Assembly (NCBI RefSeq): GCF_004766125.1
Contig: NZ_SJSA01000001.1
Location: 620,001 to 684,000, forward strand
Length of the DNA stretch: 64,000 nt
Direction of reading: 5' to 3'
Source: Duncaniella freteri
Lineage (GTDB): Bacteria; Bacteroidota; Bacteroidia; Bacteroidales; Muribaculaceae
Both the position numbers and the translations under genes were made by a program. Shown here one piece after another: positions 8,537 through 16,917 of this stretch (the first letter of the stretch is position 1; each line of letters starts with the position of its first letter). Under the pieces are notes generated by a model. That model was not told the origin of the DNA. It searched no databases and saw only the letters and a list, made by a program, of their open reading frames with translations.

Positions 8537-10135
8537 TTATGATTTTGCACGTTCTTTATACACGACCTCGACAATACTGCCGAAACCGTCATACTCTTTC
8601 AGTTTCTTAAGAGGCTGCATAAGATTCGGCACCTCATAGAAGCGAACCTTTCCACAGTTATCAGCAGGAGCCCCTTGCACATCGGTACCGACAATCAACT
8701 GATATCCGCGTGCCCGCTCCCAGTCGGCATATGCCTCCCAGCCAACAAACGGATTGAATCTTAGCACCTTGACAGTCTCTCCCGGGAATGACAGGACAGG
8801 GATTGCCGGTTCATCGGGAGCAGCAAGATTGAACTGATACACCTTGTCGCCAACAGCATAGAAAAGATAGTCCCACTGATGGTGGAAAGCAAACATAGTA
8901 GCATTATCCACATCCGGACCGATAACCTTACCGTAGGCAGCCTGTTCATTATAGCTTATGTAATCACCCTCTTCCCACCAATTTTCAGGCTCAATGTACT
9001 CGCCACGCAGATGGATCGAATAAAAATATGTCTCACCTGTTGAGGGGTCACGCAGCACGGAGTGAACAGGTCCTGACTTCGATGATTCCATATGCACCAT
9101 GTCACGTCCGGTAGGATTGTCAAAAAGATGCCTGCCTTCAAAATCCATCACCGACGGATATACCGAGTTATTGTGGATCTGTATGAACTGACGGTGGTCG
9201 GCATCATACATTATCACAGGATTGCACCCATCGTTGTAGTTGTAATGGTTGACACCGATAAAGGGTGCCGGCTTGAAAGGAATCTTTCCGTTGAGACGAG
9301 TCAGGGGGAATTCGAAAAATGCCCCATCCACACTTCGTGCAATAGTGTAGATATCGTCATTCTCATCAATTATAGCCCAAAGGTTACGTCCGGCATACTT
9401 CGATATCGCGGAAGCCTTAACACGCACCGTCTCAGGCGATACGCCGAAACGCCACACCAGACTGTTCTCCTCGCCTACATGCAGATCCACCTGGTCAAGA
9501 TTGTAAGTGTTCTTATCGGTGACAAGCAGAGTAGCCTGGTCCCTGAGATCATAATTGAAAATGAGTCTTTCCGGCTTTCCGAGATCCATCTCCACATCTT
9601 GGAATATGTCATGAGCCAGGAGGTCCTCGGTCTCGCTGCGGTTATACACGATATCAAGACGACACTTGTCGTTTACATTGCTGAGAACGAGCCATCCTTC
9701 GTTGGTGACAGAACGCACCATCAGAAAGAAGCGGGTGGTCCACACCACACCTGTCGCCTTATCCCTGACATTGAAGAATGCCGAATACTTACCCGGAGAG
9801 AGTGTGACCGGCTGATTGATACGTCGGGTGGTGCACACGGTGATGTCCTCAGTATCGATTTCCTCCCATCCTGCACCGAGAGGCATCACACGCCACTCGT
9901 ACTCATAGGCTGACTCATCATTTATGCCTAACGACGACTTTATCTGAGGATCAAAGTCGATATTGTCAATGAACGCGACAACATTATAGGTCTTGCCTTC
10001 CTCAGGGCTTCTGTCGTCCACGGCTACCGACACCTCATTGATTTCGGTGTAGTCATAATTACCTATGTCGTCGGCACATCCTGCCGACCATAATCCGGCG
10101 GCAACTATAACCGGTATATATAGAAACTTTTTCAT
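8537..10135 (-). CDS. PKD-like family lipoprotein of a SusCD operon
   Basis: A 532-residue surface or periplasmic lipoprotein. The signal peptide ends at a lipobox (AGLWSAGC) and the mature protein starts CADDIGNYDYTEINEVSVAV, typical of the PKD-like family found downstream of susD and DUF4843 genes in Bacteroidales. The remainder is beta-rich, with repeats such as EGWLVLSN, RNLWAIIDENDDIYTIA and MIYDADHRQFIQI that resemble propeller blades; I infer this fold and have not tested it. It is spaced 22 nt from the DUF4843 gene and 6 nt from the TlpA-like gene. The probable role is as an accessory ligand-binding or processing lipoprotein for the SusCD transporter. No enzyme motif seen. Confidence 0.78.
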   Translation of the reverse strand: MKKFLYIPVIVAAGLWSAGCADDIGNYDYTEINEVSVAVDDRSPEEGKTYNVVAFIDNIDFDPQIKSSLGINDESAYEYEWRVMPLGAGWEEIDTEDITVCTTRRINQPVTLSPGKYSAFFNVRDKATGVVWTTRFFLMVRSVTNEGWLVLSNVNDKCRLDIVYNRSETEDLLAHDIFQDVEMDLGKPERLIFNYDLRDQATLLVTDKNTYNLDQVDLHVGEENSLVWRFGVSPETVRVKASAISKYAGRNLWAIIDENDDIYTIARSVDGAFFEFPLTRLNGKIPFKPAPFIGVNHYNYNDGCNPVIMYDADHRQFIQIHNNSVYPSVMDFEGRHLFDNPTGRDMVHMESSKSGPVHSVLRDPSTGETYFYSIHLRGEYIEPENWWEEGDYISYNEQAAYGKVIGPDVDNATMFAFHHQWDYLFYAVGDKVYQFNLAAPDEPAIPVLSFPGETVKVLRFNPFVGWEAYADWERARGYQLIVGTDVQGAPADNCGKVRFYEVPNLMQPLKKLKEYDGFGSIVEVVYKERAKS

Positions 10136-10157
10136 TGTCGTAAGAATTGTTTAGATA

Positions 10158-10961
10158 TTATCTGTCGGACTCAATACCCATTTTCATAGGTTCACCATCT
10201 TCGTCAAGTATCGGATTGTCAGGATTCAGTGCATTCTGCTCGTCAAGCCATCTTTTCATGAAAGCTCCACAGAATTTCAGATATCCGGCAGTGAGAGTAG
10301 CTTTTGCTATCCAGTCCTCACGGTCTATTTCCATCACATCGCATATTAGCGAAGCCTTTGTCTGAGACCATGTGCCGAAATAAGGCTCTCCACGGTGGTC
10401 CCACCATACAGGCATGGGGAATGACTCGTCGATACGGATCACTCGTTGCAGATCTATAGGTCTTGTCTCTGTAGTTCCGTCCGCATTTACAAAGCCCACA
10501 GCCCTGGTGAAATGGAACTTCAGTTCATCACTTTCCACAAGGTTGATCCTGAAACGCCTTGCATTGTCTTTTAAGTCAGGTCGGCGCAACACTTCTATCT
10601 CAATGGGAGTCTCCGCCTTTCCAGCCTCCATGACATATTCAAGAGGCGGCATCACATAGTCCACCCCCTGCTCGGCAGCTTTTTCATCTCCCGGATCAGT
10701 CTCGACACGTATGCTGAATCGGCGGTCGACAGGTGATGTATTCCCAAACAATTTCACTATCAATGTGAGCTTTTGGCTCGTGACATCTGATTTTTTAAGT
10801 CCCCAATGCACATCGATGGTATCGTTCTGCATTTCAGACTCTTCATATCTGGTATCGAAATATATGCCGTTCTCTCCTGCATAAGTATCGAGCGACTCCT
10901 CACAACCGACGAGAGCCGATGCCGAAATCACAAGTCCAAGGGCTATAATTATATTTTTCAT
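10158..10961 (-). CDS. DUF4843 lipoprotein
   Basis: A 267-residue lipoprotein with signal peptide and lipobox (VISASALVGC). The mature part opens CEESLDTYAGENGIYFDTRY and has the DUF4843 pattern of a paired beta-sandwich (LTLIVKLFGNTSPVDRRFSIRVETD, EQGVDYVMPPLEYVMEAG, RRFRINLVESDEL). The C-terminal third (WWDHRGEPYFGTWSQTK, YLKFCGAFMKRWLDEQ) looks like a small helical module reading on a 'transcribed surface' motif seen in DUF4843 relatives. Function unknown; the family is almost always found between susD and PKD-like genes, as here (23 nt after susD). Likely an accessory outer-membrane lipoprotein of the uptake complex. Confidence 0.82.
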   Translation of the reverse strand: MKNIIIALGLVISASALVGCEESLDTYAGENGIYFDTRYEESEMQNDTIDVHWGLKKSDVTSQKLTLIVKLFGNTSPVDRRFSIRVETDPGDEKAAEQGVDYVMPPLEYVMEAGKAETPIEIEVLRRPDLKDNARRFRINLVESDELKFHFTRAVGFVNADGTTETRPIDLQRVIRIDESFPMPVWWDHRGEPYFGTWSQTKASLICDVMEIDREDWIAKATLTAGYLKFCGAFMKRWLDEQNALNPDNPILDEDGEPMKMGIESDR

Positions 10962-10984
10962 ATCAATAGTCTTATGAAGTAGTT

Positions 10985-12433
10985 TTAGTTATACTGCGAC
11001 TCTCCGTTAGGTATGGGCAGAGTATATTTTGACAACGGCGACACTCTGAACGGATAATCATCATATTGATCGGTCGCTGAACGCATGGCTGAGCATTTAT
11101 TGCGCTTGTACCAGAAGAACAGCTGTCCCTCCCCATAGAATTCCTTTACCCATTCCTTGTAAAGTGAATAATACTTATCGGTGGGATTATTAAGCTCACG
11201 TATGTTAGTGATACCTTTAAGCCCTCGGGCATTGCGGAATTCATTGAAACGCCGCATGCGCTCCTCATCATCGGGACCTGTCTCGGCAAGTATCAGATAG
11301 GCTTCGCTCACACGTATCATAGGTATCATCTGGCTGTACAGTGAGTCAGCACCCTGGTACTTGTTGAACATGCGGTAGGTCATGCCTCCGAGCTCGACAG
11401 AATTCTTGAACGATGCTTTCACACGGTAGTCGCTGGCGGACTGACTCCCTTCGAATATCTGTTCCACTACATTGTCGCGTGGAGCAAGCAATGTGGAAGT
11501 CTTGAGATTATTGGCATCAAATAAAGAGGTGAACAGATTGTCACGCTGTAGATTCTGCAAAGAGAAAAGCAGCTCGGAAGAAAACACTCTGTCGACACTC
11601 GCACGAGTCAGTGCTATAGGATTTATCCATGGGAAATAACGCTCCTGAAGATCCACCACTTTCTTGGAATATGCATAGGCATTCTCATCGTCGTGGATAT
11701 AATAGTAGCATCTTGCCATAAGCCCATAGACTGCATAAAGATTAAGGCGCAGGTTACGGTACTTAAGGAACACATCTTTAGGATTGCCCGAAGTGCCATA
11801 AGTCACGATAGGATCATTCTTGAGCTCTTCCTCAGCCACCGCGAGATCCTCAAGAACCTTTTCCATAAACTCAAGGGACGACAGACGCGGATTGACATCA
11901 AGCTGAAATTCCGTATAGTAAGGGAGTGCCGTAGTGGACTCTTCCGGAGTATAGCTTGTGCCGAACAAGCGGAACATGTCGAAATGGAGATAGGCACGCA
12001 GAGCATACGCCTCCCCCTTTATGATATGATAATACTCGTCAGGAAGCACATCGCGGCGTTCCTCACAGTTACGGATTATAAGATTGGTGTTGGCTATAAG
12101 ATTGTAAGCCTTTCCCCACATGCTTTCCAGTCTTGACAGAGCGGAAGAACCACTGAAGTCAAGCTGCATTATCTCAAGGGCAGCCTTGTTGTCCTGTCCC
12201 ACATCATAACGCTGCGCCATTATCTCTATGAACTCGCATGAGAGAGTCCTGCCGTAAAGTTCGGATGCGTTCAGATCGATATATATGCCGTTAAGAGCCT
12301 GCTTGAAGCCTGCGACAGTCGAAAAATTCTGTCCCTCAGAAATGCGGTCGCTCGGCTGCACGTCCAGAAAGTCCGAACATGACGCACATAGGGCTCCGAG
12401 CATTACCAGTATGTAAGATAATTTTATTTTCAT
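10985..12433 (-). CDS. SusD/RagB-family nutrient-binding lipoprotein (system 1)
   Basis: The surface lid and binding partner of the adjacent SusC-like channel. The 482-residue product has a lipobox (MLGALCASC) and begins CSDFLDVQPSDRISEG, the classic SusD N-terminus. It continues with the helical TPR-like framework (YNLIANTNLIIRNCEER, IKGEAYALRAYLHFDMFRLFG, where the ALRAY-L-F motif is diagnostic), RVSEAYLILAET and FNEFRNARGLKGI, and ends near LPIPNGE. The ligand cannot be deduced, because SusD binding residues vary. It lies 18 nt downstream of susC and 23 nt upstream of the DUF4843 gene, so the operon is tightly packed. Confidence 0.93.
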   Translation of the reverse strand: MKIKLSYILVMLGALCASCSDFLDVQPSDRISEGQNFSTVAGFKQALNGIYIDLNASELYGRTLSCEFIEIMAQRYDVGQDNKAALEIMQLDFSGSSALSRLESMWGKAYNLIANTNLIIRNCEERRDVLPDEYYHIIKGEAYALRAYLHFDMFRLFGTSYTPEESTTALPYYTEFQLDVNPRLSSLEFMEKVLEDLAVAEEELKNDPIVTYGTSGNPKDVFLKYRNLRLNLYAVYGLMARCYYYIHDDENAYAYSKKVVDLQERYFPWINPIALTRASVDRVFSSELLFSLQNLQRDNLFTSLFDANNLKTSTLLAPRDNVVEQIFEGSQSASDYRVKASFKNSVELGGMTYRMFNKYQGADSLYSQMIPMIRVSEAYLILAETGPDDEERMRRFNEFRNARGLKGITNIRELNNPTDKYYSLYKEWVKEFYGEGQLFFWYKRNKCSAMRSATDQYDDYPFRVSPLSKYTLPIPNGESQYN

Positions 12434-12451
12434 GATTATTTAGTGTTCCGG

Positions 12452-15400
12452 TTAGAAGTTTATACCGACAGCAAAGCTCACACTGCGGGAGAAAGGATAT
12501 GACGTACCTCTCTCATCCTTGATTTTCGACCATCGGGCGATATCGTTCATATATGCACTTAGCGATATGCCCTGGAATCCGATTGTCTCCATCCATCTGG
12601 TGGGGAGTTCCCAGCCGACATGAACTGATTCGATGGTGAAATAATCATTGTCCTGCACAAATCGCGATGACATTGGAGTGCTTGATGTCTCACGTATACC
12701 CTTGAACTGGGCTATATCGCCCGGCTTCTGCCAGCGGTCATAGAGAGCACGCTTGTCCTGGTTGGATGACAGGTCGGTACGTGATATGCTCTCGACCTTG
12801 TTATAGAGAGTGGAGTTGAACGCTTTGCCTCCGAGACTGTAACGACAGTATACGCTTGCCGAGAAGCCTTTCCAGTAGAGCGTGTTGCCGATCACTCCTT
12901 CAAGGTCGGGGCGGGTGTCGCCTACAACCACCTCATCGGCATAGCTGTGCTTGAATGTGTAGGCCCCATCTTTGGTGATGAATATCTCCTGACCGGTTGC
13001 AGGGTCAATTCCGGCAGAACGCACAGCCCAAAGAGCTGTTGGCGACCCTCCGTCATAATATCGGGTGAGACTCTTGGACAGGTTCTCCCTGTTGAACTGG
13101 TTAAGCTTATCTCCGATCTTACGGTACTCCGAAGAATTATGTGAAAACGACACACTCATTGTCCAGTTAAGACTATTGCTCGGATTATAGAGTATGGCAT
13201 AGCGCACAGTGCCGCTGTAACCCTTGTTGACCTGCTGACCTATGTTGGCAAGACGGTTGGTGGTACCGACTGACAAGGGCACGCCTATTGATGCGAGCAA
13301 CGGATCAGTGTTCTTGCGGTAGATGTCGAAGTTGAGATGGAAACGGTTCCACATGCTCAGATCGAGTCCGACATTGAGGTCGATGGTCTTCTGCCATTCG
13401 AGGTTGGGGTCGCCGAAAGCGTTGATGAGCACACCGGTGCCGAAATTGTTGAGCATCCAGTTGTTGTACTTGTAGGTGGTGATGGCGTTGAATGCTCCGA
13501 ACGACTGGTTGCCGGGATTACCGATGGAGCCTCGGATCTTGAACATGTTGAAGATTCCTGTATGGTTCCTGATGAAGTCTTCGTAGGCTATGTTCCATCC
13601 TATACCGAATGCCCATGTGGTGGTGAAATGCTTGTTGGAGCCGAACACCGAGGTTCCGTCCATACGTATGTTGGCATCGAGCAGATATTTGTTCATGAAT
13701 GCGTAACCTCCGTTGAAATAGAAGTTTGCGCTGCGGCTTGTGTAGTCGCTATAGCTCGGCTTACCAATGTCAGAATAACTGTTGGCAAATCCGGGAGTGG
13801 TGAAATCACCTTCAGGAAATCCCTGGGCATCGAAACCCTTGTCCTTGCTTTTATTTTCTCTGACCGATGCTCCGACAACGGCATTCACCTGATGCTTGCG
13901 GGCAAAAAGCTGTCCGTAGGTCACTGACACGTCGGCATCGTAACTGAATGAGTCGGAACGGTTGTTGCTATAGGTTCCTTTCTTAAGGAGTTCTGCTTCA
14001 TTGAACTGGGTATCGGACGGCGATGTAAACGTCTCGGACTCCTGTGTGGTCTTCGATACGCTGAATCTGCCGCGGACCATTATCTGATCAATGGGACGGT
14101 ACTCAAGATTGAAATTATTGCGTACACCCCATGAATTGCCCTTGTCATAGCTGTTCTGAGCGGCATTCCACAGAGGATTGGACACATAAATATAGGAACT
14201 TGACCCTGAGGCATCCGCCGGAGCTTCAAGCCACTGGTCGATGCTACCGTCAGCATTGTATTTCGGATAGTAAGGATTGGCGTCAGCATAGTCGGAAAAT
14301 CCTACAACCGGATTGGTCAGATCGGTATAATCGACTGTAATTTTATTTGTAAAACTAAGTTTGCCTGTGCGGTATATGATATCCATATATCCTCCACCCA
14401 CATTGCGTCTGGAGTCCTTCATAATACCGTCGATGCGGTTGTAGTTGACACCGATGCCGAACCTGAGATCGCTTGAACCGCCCTGCACATACAGGTTGTG
14501 ACGCTGATTCAGTCCATTTTGCAGTGGTTCGGAGAGCCAGTAGGTGTCAACACCTCTGAGTACATTGCCGAGGAGGCGATTGTAGCGTATCTGAGCAAGC
14601 TCCTGTGAATCGGCAAGATTGGATTCAAAGTTACCTGCGAGACGCTCAAACTCAAGCTTTTCGGCAGCATTCATGAGGTTGTAGTCGGTGAGATCAGCCC
14701 ATGAAAAATTGAATGAGCCGTTGTAGGTGAGCTTAAGCTTACCCATCTCCGGAGCCTTGGTCTCCACTACGATGACACCATTAGCTGCCTTCGATCCGTA
14801 GATCGCCGTGGAGGCGGCATCCTTGAGGATATTGACTGATTCTATACGGTCCATGCTGAGGTCCATGATGGTCTGTAGCGTGGTCTCAAAGCCGTCAAGG
14901 ATAAAAAGAGGCTGATTGGGGTCCTGTCCGAACTGTTCCTTCAGACCGACCACACTACTCTTACCTCGGATCTCAAGGTCGGGAAGGCGGTTGGGGTCGG
15001 AACCGAACTGGTTGTTCTCCAATACGGTAAAAGCCGGGTCGAGAGTCTTGAGGCTCTGGATGAGGTTGGTGTTGCCTGCCATTTTCAGCTCCTCCGCCGA
15101 GAATGATGATGCAGCACCTGTGAAACTCTCCTTGTTGCGTGAATATATACCGGTCACCACTACTTCGCTGATGCTCTCTGCATCGTCCTCCATGGTGATT
15201 TTCATTCGCTTGCCTACTGTAGCCTTTACCTGCATAGGTTTCTTGCCTATATAAGAAATGGCAAGAGTCTGACCGGCTGCACCAGGGATTGAGAACTCAC
15301 CGTTGACATTTGTCAATGCCGCTTTGTCGGTCTTGACTATTCTTACTGTGACACCAGGAAGCGGCTCTCCCTCAGCATCAAGGATAAGTCCTGTAATCAA

Positions 15401-15520
15401 CGACTTGGGTGTCGCCTTATCATCTGTCCCTCCACTGCTCTGCTGAGAATAGGCTCTCAGGGATGGCGAGAATAGGAACAGGACTAACAACAGGAATAGA
15501 TAAAGTCCTTTCGCTTTCAT
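12452..15520 (-). CDS. SusC/RagA-family TonB-dependent outer-membrane transporter (system 1)
   Basis: The channel of the first SusCD uptake system, 1022 residues from the ATG at 15520 (MKAKGLYLFLLLVLFLFSPS, a signal peptide). A carboxypeptidase-regulatory-like domain (LITGLILDAEGEPLPGVTVRIV, about 40-115) precedes a TonB-box-like stretch (ISEVVVTGIYSRNKESFTG), then the plug domain (LEIRGKSSV, PLFILDGFETTL, SVNILKDAASTAIYGSKAANGVIVVETK) and a 22-strand-type barrel ending in aromatic SFAVGINF. An upstream in-frame ATG at 15622 would prepend 34 non-signal residues and lie inside the promoter region, so I rejected it. First gene of the operon. Substrate unknown; the accompanying gene set is often seen with peptide-related loci. 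Confidence 0.94.
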   Translation of the reverse strand: MKAKGLYLFLLLVLFLFSPSLRAYSQQSSGGTDDKATPKSLITGLILDAEGEPLPGVTVRIVKTDKAALTNVNGEFSIPGAAGQTLAISYIGKKPMQVKATVGKRMKITMEDDAESISEVVVTGIYSRNKESFTGAASSFSAEELKMAGNTNLIQSLKTLDPAFTVLENNQFGSDPNRLPDLEIRGKSSVVGLKEQFGQDPNQPLFILDGFETTLQTIMDLSMDRIESVNILKDAASTAIYGSKAANGVIVVETKAPEMGKLKLTYNGSFNFSWADLTDYNLMNAAEKLEFERLAGNFESNLADSQELAQIRYNRLLGNVLRGVDTYWLSEPLQNGLNQRHNLYVQGGSSDLRFGIGVNYNRIDGIMKDSRRNVGGGYMDIIYRTGKLSFTNKITVDYTDLTNPVVGFSDYADANPYYPKYNADGSIDQWLEAPADASGSSSYIYVSNPLWNAAQNSYDKGNSWGVRNNFNLEYRPIDQIMVRGRFSVSKTTQESETFTSPSDTQFNEAELLKKGTYSNNRSDSFSYDADVSVTYGQLFARKHQVNAVVGASVRENKSKDKGFDAQGFPEGDFTTPGFANSYSDIGKPSYSDYTSRSANFYFNGGYAFMNKYLLDANIRMDGTSVFGSNKHFTTTWAFGIGWNIAYEDFIRNHTGIFNMFKIRGSIGNPGNQSFGAFNAITTYKYNNWMLNNFGTGVLINAFGDPNLEWQKTIDLNVGLDLSMWNRFHLNFDIYRKNTDPLLASIGVPLSVGTTNRLANIGQQVNKGYSGTVRYAILYNPSNSLNWTMSVSFSHNSSEYRKIGDKLNQFNRENLSKSLTRYYDGGSPTALWAVRSAGIDPATGQEIFITKDGAYTFKHSYADEVVVGDTRPDLEGVIGNTLYWKGFSASVYCRYSLGGKAFNSTLYNKVESISRTDLSSNQDKRALYDRWQKPGDIAQFKGIRETSSTPMSSRFVQDNDYFTIESVHVGWELPTRWMETIGFQGISLSAYMNDIARWSKIKDERGTSYPFSRSVSFAVGINF

Positions 15521-15644
15521 AAAAAGAATTAAGGGTATTGATATGTGATTGGTTGATAAATGTATACTATAATCTGCAAAAATCCCTGACAACGCAGGCC
15601 TATACCGAAATCTATGCCGCATTCATGCTGTCAGCGAATTTTTG

Positions 15645-15674
15645 CAAATGTAAACAAATTTTACCCCCCCCAAT
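15645..15674 (-). promoter_or_regulatory. Promoter of the susCD-1 operon
   Basis: Minus-strand -7 element TACATTTG (15645-15652), with a -33-like ATTG (15671-15674) 18 nt away. The predicted start is near 15640, leaving a leader of about 120 nt before susC. The 256-nt region between susC-1 and holB is A/T-rich with a run of eight C at 15664-15671 and holds only these divergent promoters. Confidence 0.5.
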
Positions 15675-15763
15675 TTTTTAACTCATTTTAAATGTTTTTA
15701 ACTCAAACCTATTGAAAAAATTCGATTAGCATTGATTCTCTCGCTTTCCTAAGTGATTTTTGT

Positions 15764-15771
15764 TAACTTTG
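15764..15771 (+). promoter_or_regulatory. -7 element abutting the holB start codon
   Basis: TAACTTTG ends only 5 nt before the ATG at 15777. With the usual Bacteroidota geometry the first transcribed base would be at or next to the A of ATG, so the mRNA may be leaderless. The -33 region has only TTTC at 15745-15748. Confidence 0.5.
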
Positions 15772-15776
15772 CAAAT

Positions 15777-16907
15777 ATGAATTTCAAGGATATTCCGGCT
15801 CACGAAAATGTGAAACGTCAGCTGCGCGATATGGTGGCTGACGGCAGAGTGCCTCATGCTCTTCTGTTACACGGTCCGGCAGGATCGGGTAAATTTATGC
15901 TCGCCCGGGTTTTTGCGCAATACCTTCATTGCGAGCATCCCACATCCGACGGAGAACCATGCGGCACGTGCCCTGCCTGCATACAGCACCAGACTTTCAA
16001 CCATGTGGACACACTATTTGTATATCCAGTGGTAAAGACCGAAAAACTCAAGGAGCCGGTGTCGGACGACTATATCGAGGAGTTCCGCGATTTCATCACA
16101 TCCAGCCCTTACATGGATTTCGACAAATGGGCATCTTCATTCGAAAAAAAGAATGCCCAGCCGATCATATATGTGTACGAGAGTGCCGGACTCGAAAGAA
16201 GACTGGCTGTCTCAGCCACAGCATCAAAATACAAGATCGTGATAATGTGGCTCCCCGAAAAGATGAACGAACAGGCTGCCAACAAGCTTCTGAAGCTCAT
16301 CGAAGAGCCTTACCCCGGTACCATCTTCATACTGGTGAGCAATGACGCATCAGCCATACTCCCCACCATCAAGTCGCGATGCCGACCTGTCGAGGTGACG
16401 CGACTTGACGATGCGACTGTGGCAGAATATCTCACCCGACGCCTTGCCATGGATCCGCAGGATGCCATGGCGTCAGCCCACATAGCCGGAGGCGACATCA
16501 ATGCTGCTCTCCGGACAGTTGATGCCACAAGCGTGAGCTGGATGTTCTTCGACTACTTCGTGCAACTTATGCGACTTGCCTATCAACGCGATGTGAAAGG
16601 GCTGAAGCAATGGAGCGCGGATATCACCTCAATGGGCAGGGAGCAGGAAGTGAAATTCTATGAATACTGCACACGGCTCATACGCGAGAATTTCATATTC
16701 AACTTCAACCGTCCGGACATCACGTATATGAACCGAACAGAGGCTCAGTTCAGCCAACGGTTCGCACGATTCATCACCGAGCGCAATGCCGAAAGCATAG
16801 TGAACCACATGGATCTCGCCGCCCGCGACATAGCAGGAAACGCCAACGGAAAGATAGTCAATTTCGACTTCGCCATAAAAATGATAATATTAATCAAAAA
16901 TTCATAG
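15777..16907 (+). CDS. holB: DNA polymerase III delta'-like clamp-loader subunit
   Basis: A clamp-loader AAA+ subunit, 376 residues from ATG 15777 (MNFKDIPAHENVKRQLRDM). Features: P-loop LLHGPAGSGKFMLARVFAQY (about 32-52), zinc module C-x8-CGTCPAC (about 60-76), a Walker B-like region IVIMWLPEKMNEQAANKLLKLIEEP (about 163-187) and a sensor-1/SRC-type segment IKSRCRPVEV. The SRC arginine-finger motif is present, as in DnaX and delta' proteins. An upstream GTG at 15753 would sit inside the -7 promoter element, which supports the ATG. It is followed after 10 nt by the nuclease gene, so they are probably cotranscribed. Delta' and gamma/tau share these motifs; the short length and absence of a C-terminal domain favour delta'. 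Confidence 0.88.
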   Translation: MNFKDIPAHENVKRQLRDMVADGRVPHALLLHGPAGSGKFMLARVFAQYLHCEHPTSDGEPCGTCPACIQHQTFNHVDTLFVYPVVKTEKLKEPVSDDYIEEFRDFITSSPYMDFDKWASSFEKKNAQPIIYVYESAGLERRLAVSATASKYKIVIMWLPEKMNEQAANKLLKLIEEPYPGTIFILVSNDASAILPTIKSRCRPVEVTRLDDATVAEYLTRRLAMDPQDAMASAHIAGGDINAALRTVDATSVSWMFFDYFVQLMRLAYQRDVKGLKQWSADITSMGREQEVKFYEYCTRLIRENFIFNFNRPDITYMNRTEAQFSQRFARFITERNAESIVNHMDLAARDIAGNANGKIVNFDFAIKMIILIKNS

Positions 16908-16917
16908 GAAGGACACG

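Noticed and set aside
15520..15622. N-terminal extension of the susC-1 gene from ATG 15622
   Set aside because: Adds 34 residues before a perfect signal peptide and is not conserved; the ATG at 15520 is the real start.
15664..15671. Run of eight C as a phase-variable tract
   Set aside because: Short and between two promoters rather than inside a coding region; no evidence of switching. It could still affect promoter spacing.
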